The notes: a model not told the origin generated them from the sequence alone. A stretch of DNA of 64,000 nucleotides from Robbsia betulipollinis (GCF_026624755.1 NZ_JAPMXC010000001.1:1159219-1223218); one strand, 5' to 3'. Positions 24,792-33,938 are shown, numbered from the stretch's first letter. A program made the numbers and translations.

Positions 24792-26150
24792 ATGACCGCT
24801 TCGATACACGGCAAATCGCTTGCCGAATGGATCACCGAATTCCCCCTGCTGGCCCCGCTCACCGCCCTGACGCCCGTGAGCTGGTTCAATCCCGACGTCG
24901 CCCCTTTGTCGGTCGCCCTGCATGATATTCTGTTGACGGCCGACGACGTGGCCGATGCCAGCGCACGCCTGCAACGCTTCGCACCCTTGCTGGCGGATCT
25001 GTTTGCCGACGTGCGGGAGGCCGGTGGCATCATCGAATCGCCATTGCGTGCGGTGCCGGCCTTCGCGGAGGCGGTGGCCCGGCGGTATCGCACCGCAGCC
25101 CCGGCGAACGTGTTCCTGAAGCAGGACAGTCATCTGCCGATCTCGGGATCGATCAAGGCGCGCGGGGGCATCTACGAGGTGCTGTGCCACGCGGAGCGAT
25201 TGGCTCTGGCTCACGGCCTGCTCACACGGGACGACGACTATCGCATCCTGCACAACGACGCCTGCCGCGCGCTGTTTCGGCGGCACCGCATCGCCGTCGG
25301 GTCGACGGGCAATCTGGGCATGGCCATCGGCATCGCCAGCGCGGCACTGGGTTTCACGACGACGGTGCATATGTCGGCGGACGCCCGTCAGTGGAAAAAA
25401 GACCGTCTGCGCGCGCATGGCGTGAGCGTCGTCGAATATGCGGGGGATTATGGCGAAGCCGTCGAACAGGGCCGTGCGCTGGCCGAGGCCGACCCCACCT
25501 GTCATTTCGTCGATGACGAGAACTCGACGACCCTGTTTCTGGGATATGCGGTGGCCGGCCAGCGCCTCAGGTCGCAACTGGATGCGATGGGCCAGGTCGT
25601 CGACGCCGCGCACCCCCTGTTCGTCTACCTGCCGTGCGGCGTCGGCGGCGGCCCGGGCGGCGTCGCGTTCGGCCTGAAACTCGCGTTCGGCGACGCGGTG
25701 CATTGCCTCTTCGCCGAACCCACGCATTCGCCCTGCATGCTGCTGGGCGTGCATACCGGTCTCCACGATCGGGTCGCCGTGCAGGACTTCGGCATCGACA
25801 ACGTCACCGCGGCCGACGGCCTCGCGGTCGGCCGCCCTTCCGGCTTTGTCGGGCGCGCGATGCGACGCATGATCGACGGCTATTACACGGTGCCGGACGA
25901 GGAACTCTACGCGCTGCTCGCGACGATGGCGCAAACCGAGCAGATCCGTCTCGAACCCTCGGCGCTCGCGGGCGCGCCCGGGTTCACGCATGTGTTGTCG
26001 GCGCACCAGGGATATCGGGACCGGATGCGTCTCGACGCCGCGGCGCTGGCGCATGCCACTCACGTGATCTGGGCGACCGGCGGCGGCATGGTGCCGGCGC
26101 CGGAGATGAATGCCTATCTCGAAAAGGGACGCGCCGCGTTACGCGGATAA
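24792..26150 (+). CDS. dsdA: D-serine ammonia-lyase (D-serine deaminase)
   Basis: The protein is 452 residues, normal DsdA length. The PLP lysine is K122 in [16 protein letters not shown], the phosphate loop is [12 protein letters not shown], and the second glycine loop is [13 protein letters not shown]. The enzyme converts D-serine to pyruvate and ammonia in the cytoplasm and also accepts D-threonine. ATG 24792 gives the standard start ([14 protein letters not shown] follows). It closes a cluster with an amidase, a LysR, an MFS importer and a DSD1/D-threonine-aldolase-fold enzyme. Having a fold-type-II lyase and a fold-type-III enzyme together is unusual and suggests related beta-hydroxy D-amino acids as substrates. 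Confidence 0.93.
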   Translation: MTASIHGKSLAEWITEFPLLAPLTALTPVSWFNPDVAPLSVALHDILLTADDVADASARLQRFAPLLADLFADVREAGGIIESPLRAVPAFAEAVARRYRTAAPANVFLKQDSHLPISGSIKARGGIYEVLCHAERLALAHGLLTRDDDYRILHNDACRALFRRHRIAVGSTGNLGMAIGIASAALGFTTTVHMSADARQWKKDRLRAHGVSVVEYAGDYGEAVEQGRALAEADPTCHFVDDENSTTLFLGYAVAGQRLRSQLDAMGQVVDAAHPLFVYLPCGVGGGPGGVAFGLKLAFGDAVHCLFAEPTHSPCMLLGVHTGLHDRVAVQDFGIDNVTAADGLAVGRPSGFVGRAMRRMIDGYYTVPDEELYALLATMAQTEQIRLEPSALAGAPGFTHVLSAHQGYRDRMRLDAAALAHATHVIWATGGGMVPAPEMNAYLEKGRAALRG

Positions 26151-26184
26151 GCGGCCCGGCAGCCCGACGCCGCCGCGATGCCCG

Positions 26185-26208
26185 GCGCGGCATGCGTGAA
26201 TGCCGCGC
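26185..26208. terminator. GC-rich hairpin after dsdA (putative terminator)
   Basis: GCGCGGCAT (26185-26193) and ATGCCGCGC (26200-26208) form a perfect 9-bp stem with a 6-nt loop, 35 nt after the dsdA stop. No U-tract follows, so termination would be weak or need Rho. The position at the end of the D-amino-acid operon fits a 3'-end hairpin. Confidence 0.4.
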
Positions 26209-26332
26209 AACAAACAGCGGGACGGGGCCGGCTCGTATCGGTACTTCCGCACGCCGCCGACCCGATTGTCCCGCGACGATGTAAGCTGACTCGTTTTTGC
26301 CGTTTCGACGATTACACTTACATTACAAAACA

Positions 26333-28231
26333 ATGCGATCATCCGTGAGACATCCCTCCGACGGGACGAAATCGGTCAGCCCCGCACTCTTGATGGGCGC
26401 CGTCGGCATCGTGTTCGGCGATATCGGGACCAGCCCTCTCTATACGTTGCGCGAATGCCTCAAGGCGGCCGGGGGCGTCACGCAGACCAACATCTACGGC
26501 ATCGTGTCGCTGATCCTGTGGTCGATTCTGCTGGTGGTCACGCTCAAATACGTGAGCTTCGTGATGCGCGCCGACAACGACGGCGAGGGCGGCATCCTGG
26601 CCCTGACGGCGCTCGCCTCGGGCGTCGCCCCGGCCAGGCTTCGGCACCTGCTGCTGACGCTCGGCGTGTTCGGCGCGGCGATGTTCTATGGCGATTCGAT
26701 GATCACGCCCGCGATCTCGGTGATCTCCGCCGTGGAAGGCGTCACGCTGATCCATCCGGGGCTGTCGCATGCGATCGTTCCGATCTCGCTGGTGATTCTC
26801 ACCGGGCTTTTCGCGATTCAAAAAAGCGGAACCGGGGCGGTGGGCAAGATCTTCGGGCCCGTGATGATCGTCTGGTTTCTCGTGCTCGCGGCGCTCGGCG
26901 TCCTGCACATCGTGGAACATCCCGATATCCTGCGCGCGGCGTCGCCGCAGTACGCGTTGGCCTTCATCGCGCACAGCCCCGCCACCGCCTTCATCGTTCT
27001 GGGTTCGGTTTTCCTGGCACTCACGGGCGGCGAGGCCCTGTATGCGGACATGGGTCACTTCGGCAAATCGCCGATCCGCTTCGCCTGGCTGTTTCTGGTC
27101 TGGCCGAGTCTGATCCTGAATTATTTCGGTCAGGGCGCGCTCGTGCTCGCGCATCCCAAGCTCGTCCAGCAGCCGTTTTTCAATCTCGCGCCGGGCTGGG
27201 CGCTGCTGCCGCTCGTGATCCTGGCCGCGGCGGCGACCGTGATCGCGTCGCAGGCCGTCATCTCCGGCGCGTTCTCGATGACCAAGCAGGCCGTGCAACT
27301 CGGTTTCCTGCCGCGCACCCCGGTCGTGCACACCTCGAAAAAAGAGATAGGACAGGTGTACGTGCCCTTCGTCAACCTGTCCCTGTTCGTCGCCGTCGTT
27401 TTCCTCGTGGTGTTCTTCAAATCGTCCGATAATCTGGCATCCGCATATGGGATCGCGGTGGCGTCGACGATGCTGCTGACCACGCTGCTGATGTCTTTCG
27501 TCACGCATTCGTTGTGGCGCTGGAAGCCGCTGACGACGGCGGCGGTGATCGGTCCGATGGCGATCGTCGACCTGGCATTCGTTTCGAGCAACGTCAGCAA
27601 AATCCTGGATGGCGGCTGGTTTCCGCTGGCCGCGGGCGCGTTGCTGTTCACGGTGATGACGACATGGCACCGCGGGCGCGCGGCCCTCATCACGCAAATG
27701 AAAGCGGACAACCCGCCGCTTCGCGATCTGCTCGCTTCGTTGCGCGAAGGCTCGCATGCGCCGTCGCATGTGGAAGGCACGGCGGTGTTCCCCGGCAGCG
27801 TCGTCGGCATGACGCCGACGGCCTTCATGCATAACCTCAAGCACAACCGGGTGCTGCATCGCACCAATATCTTTCTCGCCGGCGCCACCGACAACGTGCC
27901 CTATACCCGGGAGGCCGAGCGGTTAACGGTCGAATCGCTCGGCGAGGGCTGCTTCGCCGTCACCGTCCGGCACGGTTTCATGGAGATACCGAACGTTCCC
28001 GCCCTGCTGCGGTTGGCCCAGAAAGATATCCCGGGATGGACATACGAAGTGGAAGACACGTCGTTTTTCCTCGCACGCGACACCATCATCGCGACCGGCG
28101 AGACCCACGCAATGGCCTTGTGGCGCGACAAGCTCTTCGCCTTCCTCGGACGCAACGCGGCGCGGGCCGCCGAGTATTACAGTCTGCCGCCGAATCGCGT
28201 GGTCGAACTCGGCGGTCAGATCAACATATGA
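26333..28231 (+). CDS. kup: Low-affinity potassium transporter Kup
   Basis: The 632-residue protein begins with the Kup/HAK/KT signature LLMGAVGIVFGDIGTSPLYT. About 12 membrane helices fill residues 15-460 and include GDSMITPAISVISAVEGV and GGEALYADMGHFGKSPI. A cytoplasmic C-terminal domain of about 170 residues follows (NIFLAGATDNVPYTREAERL). It mediates proton-coupled K+ uptake across the inner membrane, notably under hyperosmotic or low-pH conditions. ATG 26333 gives the usual short N-terminus; the upstream 15 nt are AT-rich and lack a Shine-Dalgarno, so translation initiation may be leader-dependent. It is a single gene, not linked functionally to its neighbours. Confidence 0.95.
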   Translation: MRSSVRHPSDGTKSVSPALLMGAVGIVFGDIGTSPLYTLRECLKAAGGVTQTNIYGIVSLILWSILLVVTLKYVSFVMRADNDGEGGILALTALASGVAPARLRHLLLTLGVFGAAMFYGDSMITPAISVISAVEGVTLIHPGLSHAIVPISLVILTGLFAIQKSGTGAVGKIFGPVMIVWFLVLAALGVLHIVEHPDILRAASPQYALAFIAHSPATAFIVLGSVFLALTGGEALYADMGHFGKSPIRFAWLFLVWPSLILNYFGQGALVLAHPKLVQQPFFNLAPGWALLPLVILAAAATVIASQAVISGAFSMTKQAVQLGFLPRTPVVHTSKKEIGQVYVPFVNLSLFVAVVFLVVFFKSSDNLASAYGIAVASTMLLTTLLMSFVTHSLWRWKPLTTAAVIGPMAIVDLAFVSSNVSKILDGGWFPLAAGALLFTVMTTWHRGRAALITQMKADNPPLRDLLASLREGSHAPSHVEGTAVFPGSVVGMTPTAFMHNLKHNRVLHRTNIFLAGATDNVPYTREAERLTVESLGEGCFAVTVRHGFMEIPNVPALLRLAQKDIPGWTYEVEDTSFFLARDTIIATGETHAMALWRDKLFAFLGRNAARAAEYYSLPPNRVVELGGQINI

Positions 28232-28272
28232 CGCGGGAATCCTGCGCCTGACTGGGGGCGCGCCGGTTGTTC

Positions 28273-28845
28273 TCACAGACCGGCCGGATTCGACAGATGC
28301 GCCACCTCGTACACCTGCGCGCCGCCGGTCTCGTGACTTGCCGTCGCGTCGCGCCAGAGCCGAAAGCGCACCACTGTCCAGCCCGTGGGCTCGAACGCCG
28401 ACAGCGCGTACAACGCGCCTTCGTCACGCGTGGCCGCGGCGCTCGACCGGCGTTCCCGGTCGCGTAACGCATCCAGGGACGTAAACGGCGCGACGGGAAC
28501 GATCTCCCGGGTGGCGAAGCGCGCCGCGCCGAGCGCGCTGCCCTGCTCCGCCGCCATCGTCGTCCACGTCCGCACCAGCGGCCAGCCAAAGGCATCGACC
28601 ACGGCCCGAAAACGGGGTCCGCACAGAAAGCCCGTCATCGCCTGGTCGTTTTCCCACAGATAGAAGGGTGCATAGAGATTTTCGTGGCGGCCGGGCGTCG
28701 CCCCGTCCTTTCTGGCGATCAGGAAGGCCTTGAAGGCCAGCGACGGCATGTCGTCGAACACGTGCCCGCGTTCCCGCACACGGCGTTCGATGATCGACAT
28801 ATCGTAGTCGGCCGGCAGGACGAAGCTGTATTGCATGGCGATCAT
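28273..28845 (-). CDS. DUF4865 family protein
   Basis: The 190-residue protein starts MIAMQYSFVLPADYDMSIIE and continues with GHVFDDMPSLAFKAFLIARK and LYAPFYLWENDQAMTGFLCG, all characteristic of DUF4865. The family has no assigned reaction. GGAG lies close before the tandem ATG codons at the start. It is the third gene of a minus-strand unit after the MmgE/PrpD and racemase-family genes, with 24 nt between, so it may serve the same pathway. It is cytoplasmic, with no signal peptide. Confidence 0.85.
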   Translation of the reverse strand: MIAMQYSFVLPADYDMSIIERRVRERGHVFDDMPSLAFKAFLIARKDGATPGRHENLYAPFYLWENDQAMTGFLCGPRFRAVVDAFGWPLVRTWTTMAAEQGSALGAARFATREIVPVAPFTSLDALRDRERRSSAAATRDEGALYALSAFEPTGWTVVRFRLWRDATASHETGGAQVYEVAHLSNPAGL

Positions 28846-28869
28846 CATCGACTCCGGGAGGTCCAACTT

Positions 28870-29547
28870 CTATTGGTTCACGTCGTACTCGCTATCGGTC
28901 ATGGGCGATTCGAGGAACGCCAGGATGGCGGCCAGCGCGCTCGCCGGAACCGTCAGGGGCACGGGCGTTAGCCGGCACCGCGCCGCTGCCGGCGCCATCG
29001 ACGCTTGCGCGAGCACAACGATGCTCGCGCCATCCACGTACGCCCGTTCTATCGCGCCAACGAGCAGCGACTGATAGCCTTCGCTGTCGCCGCTTTTGAA
29101 GCACCGCCACGCATTCGGAACCAGCGTCAGTTCGATCTGCGCATCCGACCCGCTGGCCGCATGTTCGAAAAGCGTGCGGGTGGCAGGCACGGTCGTCGCG
29201 GCTGCACACAGAACCGCGACCTTCCCATGATGCGCGGCCGCCGCCACCGCGAGCGCGGCGTCTGCCCTGAGGATCGGTACATGCGATTTCGCGTTCAGTG
29301 CATCGACGACCGGCCCAAGCGTCGAACACGTCAGCAATACCGCATCGGCATCGGCCGCCATCGACAATAGCCGCGCGGCGGTTCGCGACCGAAGGGCCGG
29401 TGTCAGCCCTCCCGCCGCCTCGGCATCCTCCAGCAACCGGGGCTCGACGAAATGCGCGAGCGCGGTGGCGGACAGCCCCAGGTCCCGCGCAGCCGCGTCG
29501 AAGACCGCAACGTTGCTCCAGGCCGTGTGAAGGCAGGCGATTCGCAC
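28870..29547 (-). CDS. Aspartate/glutamate racemase-family protein with one catalytic Cys missing
   Basis: Started at GTG 29545-29547, 11 nt after the MmgE/PrpD stop, the protein has 225 residues of the Asp/Glu racemase fold. The N-terminal catalytic Cys is present (LLTCSTLGPVVD, C74). The position of the second (usually AQCSM) reads VVLAQASMAP, so Ala replaces Cys. Two-base racemisation would then fail, and a one-cysteine reaction (isomerase, decarboxylase or hydantoin-racemase-like variant) or a non-racemase role is more likely. It lies between MmgE/PrpD and DUF4865 genes in one operon, consistent with organic-acid or amino-acid breakdown. Confidence 0.85.
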   Translation of the reverse strand: MRIACLHTAWSNVAVFDAAARDLGLSATALAHFVEPRLLEDAEAAGGLTPALRSRTAARLLSMAADADAVLLTCSTLGPVVDALNAKSHVPILRADAALAVAAAAHHGKVAVLCAAATTVPATRTLFEHAASGSDAQIELTLVPNAWRCFKSGDSEGYQSLLVGAIERAYVDGASIVVLAQASMAPAAARCRLTPVPLTVPASALAAILAFLESPMTDSEYDVNQ

Positions 29548-29558
29548 GCCAGCCTCGC

Positions 29559-30902
29559 CTACCCCTGCGGCACCGCCGCCTGCGCGATGGCCGCCGCGCT
29601 CGGCAGGCTTTCCACCTGCCAACAGCGATCCATCAGCACGCGTGTCGCGGCCTGGGACAGAATGCCGTCCGTCAGGCCCTCGAACTTGGTCTCGAGCTGC
29701 TGATCCGTCATCGGCACTTCCTGGCTGCCGATCGCGTGCTCGATGAATTTGTGCAGCTTGCGTCCGTCCTTCAGCGTGATGGTCATATCAACCTGCTGCG
29801 GCTGGATCGCGGGATCGATCGTCGCGGTGACTTTCTCCCGCAAGGCAACCGTGCGAGGGTCGCGCACGGCCTGGTCGCTGTATTGTTTTTCTCCCGCGGC
29901 ACCGTCGATGAGCGCGACGGCCACCGAATGATAGATGCTGAACTTGCCTTCGAGGCCGATCTGCGGGGTTTTCTTGCCGGTCAGTTCGATGACCAGCGGG
30001 TGCACGCGCAGATCGACTCGCGCGATCATGTCCGGCGTGAGGTGGTACTGGTTGCGCAACTGGATCGCGGCGTCGATGGCCGGGTGGATCACGATACCGC
30101 AGGCGAAGGGCTTGTAGGTGTTCAACAGGGATTCGTAGCGTTGCCCCAGGCCCTCGGTGATTTCGCGATAGTCCTGCTTGGTGCTGATGGTGTTCGCCCA
30201 GCCTCGCTTGGCCTCGATCATGCCGTCGGAACTGGTGTAGTCCTGTGCGGCGAGCAGCGCCGCGAAGATGCCGTTGGTGGCCGCGCGCCCTGGATTGAAA
30301 CTCTTGTTCATCGAGCCGAAGGACTCGCGCAAGCCCACCGGCTGGGAGGCGGCGAGGCCCAGCGCCCAGACCATCCGCTGTTCGCTCAAACCCAGCAGCT
30401 TGCCGATCGCCGCCGCCGAACCGAACACCCCGCAGGTGCCGGTGATGTGCCAGCCGACGTCGTAGTGGTTCGGGTACACGGCATTGCCGATACGGCATTC
30501 GGTCTCCACGCCCAGGACCAGCGCGTTCAGGAAATCCTTGCCCGATACCGGGTGGTACTCCGAGAACGCGAGTATCGCCGATGCCACCGGCCCGGCGGGA
30601 TGGATGATGGTTTTGAGATGGGTATCGTCGTAATCGAAGATGTGGCTGCTGACGCCATTGATGAAAGCCGCGTTCATGATGTCGAAGCGCTCGGTGCGCC
30701 CTAGCAGGCTCGCCTGCGGCGGCCCCGAGAACGGGCGCAACGCGGCGATCGAACGCTTCACCGGGTCTTCGCGCGAGCCGCCGACGGCCACGCCCACCCA
30801 GTTCATGAGCGTGCGCACGCCTTCCTTGCGCACGTTCGCGGGCAGGTCTTCGTAGCGCGCGTCGACGAGATACTTCGCGAGGATGTGGGTCACGCGCGGC
30901 AC
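29559..30902 (-). CDS. MmgE/PrpD family protein
   Basis: The 447-residue protein shows MmgE/PrpD features throughout: an N-terminal helical domain with NWVGVAVGGSREDPVKRS, INGVSSHIFDYDDTHLKTII and HPAGPVASAILAFSE. GWHITGTCGVFGSAAAIGKL follows, with a C-terminal alpha/beta domain (HPAIDAAIQLRNQYHL onwards). The family covers 2-methylcitrate dehydratase, iminodisuccinate epimerase and cis-aconitate decarboxylase. The frame opens at a GTG (30900-30902) with no ribosome binding site, and is open further up to a TGA in the C-run at 30981-30986. A Tat leader lies just upstream in another frame, so the intact gene was probably 29559-31071 with a one-base frameshift. Confidence 0.85.
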   Translation of the reverse strand: MPRVTHILAKYLVDARYEDLPANVRKEGVRTLMNWVGVAVGGSREDPVKRSIAALRPFSGPPQASLLGRTERFDIMNAAFINGVSSHIFDYDDTHLKTIIHPAGPVASAILAFSEYHPVSGKDFLNALVLGVETECRIGNAVYPNHYDVGWHITGTCGVFGSAAAIGKLLGLSEQRMVWALGLAASQPVGLRESFGSMNKSFNPGRAATNGIFAALLAAQDYTSSDGMIEAKRGWANTISTKQDYREITEGLGQRYESLLNTYKPFACGIVIHPAIDAAIQLRNQYHLTPDMIARVDLRVHPLVIELTGKKTPQIGLEGKFSIYHSVAVALIDGAAGEKQYSDQAVRDPRTVALREKVTATIDPAIQPQQVDMTITLKDGRKLHKFIEHAIGSQEVPMTDQQLETKFEGLTDGILSQAATRVLMDRCWQVESLPSAAAIAQAAVPQG

Positions 30903-30980
30903 GGCTTTCGTGCCGGCGGCCCCCGGTTCGCCCGCGGGGGGAGCGTCGGCGCCGGGAGCGCCGGCGGCGGCCTTGCCGTC

Positions 30981-31071
30981 GGGGGGTCAGGGCGGCGAAC
31001 ACGGGCGTCGTGGAGGCCAGGGACACGGCTGCGCCGGCCTTGAGGAAACTGCGTCGATCTACGGGTTGCAT
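30981..31071 (-). pseudogene. Tat signal peptide of the MmgE/PrpD gene, out of frame
   Basis: ATG 31069-31071 starts MQPVDRRSFLKAGAAVSLAS then TTPVFAALTP, a textbook twin-arginine leader (RRSFLK). After the run of six G on the plus strand (30981-30986; six C in the gene) the reading frame becomes Arg-rich noise. With five C instead of six, the leader reads on as ALTPDGKAAAGAPG into the MmgE/PrpD frame without a stop. Either the gene is disrupted, the run is phase-variable, or one base is a sequencing error. As written, any translated protein lacks the leader. Confidence 0.65.
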
Positions 31072-31235
31072 GCTGGGCGTCTCCGCTTATAGTCTGTGGC
31101 TCGACCGCGCCATTACGGTTCGAACAGAATACAAGCAATGCGACATTCCCGCCGCGCGCCTACGCCGTTTTCCTGGGCTCGACGTTGGCGCGCGTCGATG
31201 CCGGGCGGGTATCGGCGCCTCCGTGGATCAGCGAC

Positions 31236-31658
31236 TCAGTGCTGGATACTCAGCAGTTCCACGTCGAAGGTCAGCGTCGCGCCGGCCGGAATCACACCCG
31301 GCACGCCCCGGTCGCCATACGCCGTGGCGGGCGGGCAGACCAGACGCGCTTTCTCGCCGACCTTCATTTTCTGGATACCCTGCGTCCAGCACGGCACCAC
31401 GCGGTTCAGCGGAAAGGAAGTGGGTTCGCCGCGCTTGTAGGAGCTGTCGAACACCGTGCCGTTGTTCAGCGTGCCCTGGTAGTTCACGGTAACCGTGTCC
31501 GATGCCGAAGGGCTCGCGCCGGTGCCGGCCCGCAGATGCTGGACCGTGACGCCCGATGGCAGGGTGTCGGTGGCGCCGCCCGGCGCGGCGGCCAGTACGG
31601 CGGTGGAGAAGCAAGCGAATGCGAGCGATGCGGCACATACCAAGCGAATCGATTTCAT
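31236..31658 (-). CDS. FKBP-type peptidyl-prolyl cis-trans isomerase, exported
   Basis: The 140-residue protein has a Sec signal peptide (MKSIRLVCAASLAFACFSTA, cleavage after VLAAA) and a single FKBP domain: VTVNYQGTLNNGTVFDSSYK, FPLNRVVPCWTQGIQKMKVG, ARLVCPPATAYGDRGVPGVI and IPAGATLTFDVELLSI. It should catalyse prolyl isomerisation in the periplasm and help fold exported proteins. It precedes the MmgE/PrpD gene by 164 nt and follows the YpeA gene by 146 nt, so it is likely its own unit. It is a short MIP/FKBP without a dimerisation domain. Confidence 0.93.
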   Translation of the reverse strand: MKSIRLVCAASLAFACFSTAVLAAAPGGATDTLPSGVTVQHLRAGTGASPSASDTVTVNYQGTLNNGTVFDSSYKRGEPTSFPLNRVVPCWTQGIQKMKVGEKARLVCPPATAYGDRGVPGVIPAGATLTFDVELLSIQH

Positions 31659-31804
31659 TGAAGCCTTTGCGGTAAGCACGCCCGGTGGCGGGCGCAGGGA
31701 GGACCGGAAGCGCACGGCGTGCTGTCCGCGCCGCTTCCGCCGGTGGGGAGATTATAGTCGACGCCATGGCAGCGGATACGCGCGTGGCGCGTGGCCCCTC
31801 CCGT

Positions 31805-32239
31805 TCAGCCCACCTGGCTGGGCGCATCCTCTATGAGACGGCGACCGAAAGACAGCACGTCGTCCTGCACATAACCCAGTTGGCGATAAAAGGCGATGAC
31901 CGCGGCGTTGGATGCGCGAACCTGCAGGTTGAGTTTCGGGCAGCCCCGCTCGGCGAGCCGCGTCTCTACTTCCGCCATCAGTCGGCGGCCCAGACCGCGA
32001 CCGCGATGCGACGGCGCGACGGCGAGATAGTTGACCCAGCCGCGATGGCCTTCGAAGCCCGCCATGATGCTGCCCACACGCGCGTCCCCCTCGATGGCGA
32101 CGAGGAACAATTCGGGCTGTTCGGTGAGTTTGCGGGCGATGTCGCGCGCGGGGTCGTTCCATGGCCGCACGAGTTCGCACGCATGCCAGAGTGCGATCAC
32201 GGCATCCTGGTCGGCGTTGGCGTAGGGGCGTATTTCCAT
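31805..32239 (-). CDS. ypeA: GNAT acetyltransferase YpeA
   Basis: The 144-residue protein begins MEIRPYANADQDAVIALWHA and carries GWVNYLAVAPSHRGRGLGRR, the acetyl-CoA P-loop (R/Q-x-x-G-x-G/A), with RLAERGCPKLNLQVRASNAA and FYRQLGY at the end. The segment VRPWNDPARDIARKL is specific to the YpeA subgroup. It transfers an acetyl group to an unknown amine in the cytoplasm. It lies 99 nt after the LysE-type exporter and could be co-transcribed with it. Confidence 0.92.
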   Translation of the reverse strand: MEIRPYANADQDAVIALWHACELVRPWNDPARDIARKLTEQPELFLVAIEGDARVGSIMAGFEGHRGWVNYLAVAPSHRGRGLGRRLMAEVETRLAERGCPKLNLQVRASNAAVIAFYRQLGYVQDDVLSFGRRLIEDAPSQVG

Positions 32240-32338
32240 CGTGCATCCATCGTGGTACGCGTTCGTTGTGAAAGGACCGGCATCGCACCGGCCCGGCGTG
32301 CGCTTGAGCGCATGTCAGACCTTGCGTCAGACCTGACG

Positions 32339-32971
32339 TCACGCCTGACGGGCGGTCAGCAGCTTGATGCCCAGCGCCACGAAGATCAGGCCGCTGCCGC
32401 GCTTGACGGTGTCGAGCCAGCGGCGCTTGCCGAGTCCGCCGTGCAGCCGGCGCACGGAGAAGGCGTAGACGGTATACACCAGCGCCACGATGCCCGCGCA
32501 GGTCAGGTACATCACCACGAACTGCAATGGCAAGGCGTGGTCGTGCGAGATGAATTGCGGCATGAAGGCACAGAAGAAAATCAGCGTCTTCGGATTGCTG
32601 CCCGAGACGATCAGCGCCTCGCGAAAGACCTTGCGGTTGTCCAGCACCGGCGCGGACGGCGCACCCGTGCCCGGTTTTGCGCGCGGCCCGGCGCTGCGCA
32701 GTTGCTTGACACCGAGGTATATCAGGTACACCGCCCCGACGATCTTCATGGCGATGAACAACGGCGGCATGGCGGCGAGCACCGCGCCCACCCCGAGCGC
32801 GACGAGCGTGACGACGACCGCTTGCGACACCAGATTGCCGGCGATGGTCGCCGCCGTGCCGCGGCTTCCATAGCGGATCGTGTTGCGAATGACCAGCAGC
32901 ACATTCGGCCCCGGCGAGAGCGTCGTCGCGAGATAGGCCAGCGCAAAGAGACACCATGTGTGAAACGTCAT
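32339..32971 (-). CDS. LysE/RhtB-family exporter
   Basis: The 210-residue inner-membrane protein has about six helices. It starts MTFHTWCLFALAYLATTLSP with the family motif SPGPNVLLVIRNTIRYG, then a second conserved region around ALIVSGSNPKTLIFFCAFMP. Members export amino acids or homoserine lactone-like metabolites with the proton gradient. CAGGAG lies upstream of the ATG, which decides the start over a longer reading at 33037. It follows the PhzF gene by 85 nt on the same strand. Nothing in the sequence shows the substrate. Confidence 0.93.
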   Translation of the reverse strand: MTFHTWCLFALAYLATTLSPGPNVLLVIRNTIRYGSRGTAATIAGNLVSQAVVVTLVALGVGAVLAAMPPLFIAMKIVGAVYLIYLGVKQLRSAGPRAKPGTGAPSAPVLDNRKVFREALIVSGSNPKTLIFFCAFMPQFISHDHALPLQFVVMYLTCAGIVALVYTVYAFSVRRLHGGLGKRRWLDTVKRGSGLIFVALGIKLLTARQA

Positions 32972-33056
32972 ACGCCGCTCCTGCGTGGGTAATGAATCGG
33001 ACCGCCGGATCAGACCGCCGTCAGCGAATGATGCCATCGCCGGGGCTGTCTGAACA

Positions 33057-33938
33057 TCACTTCGTTGAATGGGGCGAATCCTGGAGCGTGACGACGCCGC
33101 GCGCGATTTCGATCACGCGTCCACCGACCCGCACCGTGCGTTCCGGCGTGACGTTCAGGCTCAGCCGGCAGGGTCGGCCAACGGCGTCGCCCTGCTCGAT
33201 TGCATACGCGAGCGGCAGCGGCGCGTCGCGCGACAGCAGCCAGCCACCGAGGTTCGCGCAGGCGGAACCGGTGCCCGGGTCCTCGATGACGCTCCCCTGC
33301 ATCTCGAAAAAGTACCGGGAGACGACCTTGCCGGGGCGTGCCGGGTCGAAGGCGAACAGGTAGGCGGACCGCCGCATGACGCCGTTGCCAGGCCAGTCTT
33401 CGAGACGGGACGCATCGGGACGGGCGCGACGTACCGCCTCCGGGGTGGCGAGCGGCAAGAGCAATTGCCGCACACCGGTGTCGACCCATGTCGGCACAGC
33501 GGCCAAGTCCCCTGCACCCAGGCCGAAAACGCCGGTCAGCGCCGCGCCCGGCTTCACGCACGCGGCAATACCCGGGTGCCCGCCGGCCGGTGCGGTCAGC
33601 GTCCAGACGTCACCGCTGGCGCTGACCGGGACCGGACCCGCAGCGAATTCCAGCATGAACGCATCACCCGCCTCGCTCCTGTCGCGCACCACGTGCGCGC
33701 TGCCCAATGTCGGATGACCGGCGAACGGCAATTCATAGTCGGGCGTGAAAACGCGCACGCGTGCCGCGGCGCGTTCGCTCGGCAGTAGGAAGGTCGTTTC
33801 CGAGAGGTTGAACTGCCGTGCCAGCGCCTGCATGGTCGCGTCGTCGAGTCCCCTGCCGTCCTCGAACACACAGAGCGGGTTGCCGCCGAAGGTGGATTCG
33901 GCGAAGACGTTCAGCAGGCGAAATGCATGAGTGGTCAT
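33057..33938 (-). CDS. PhzF family isomerase/epimerase
   Basis: The 293-residue protein has the PhzF/DapF-like two-domain fold. The N-terminal segment FRLLNVFAESTFGGNPLCVF and NLSETTFLLP contain the conserved Glu catalyst (SET) of the family. ELPFAGHPTLGSAHVV and EDPGTGSACANLGGWLL are the other two signatures. PhzF itself isomerises a phenazine precursor, but most homologues act on unknown substrates, and no phenazine genes are present. It is the first gene of a minus-strand series with the LysE exporter and YpeA. It is cytoplasmic, probably dimeric. Confidence 0.92.
   Translation of the reverse strand: MTTHAFRLLNVFAESTFGGNPLCVFEDGRGLDDATMQALARQFNLSETTFLLPSERAAARVRVFTPDYELPFAGHPTLGSAHVVRDRSEAGDAFMLEFAAGPVPVSASGDVWTLTAPAGGHPGIAACVKPGAALTGVFGLGAGDLAAVPTWVDTGVRQLLLPLATPEAVRRARPDASRLEDWPGNGVMRRSAYLFAFDPARPGKVVSRYFFEMQGSVIEDPGTGSACANLGGWLLSRDAPLPLAYAIEQGDAVGRPCRLSLNVTPERTVRVGGRVIEIARGVVTLQDSPHSTK

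Noticed and set aside
33057-33938. Phenazine biosynthesis gene
   Set aside because: The protein is of the PhzF family, but no other phenazine gene is nearby; most homologues have unrelated substrates.
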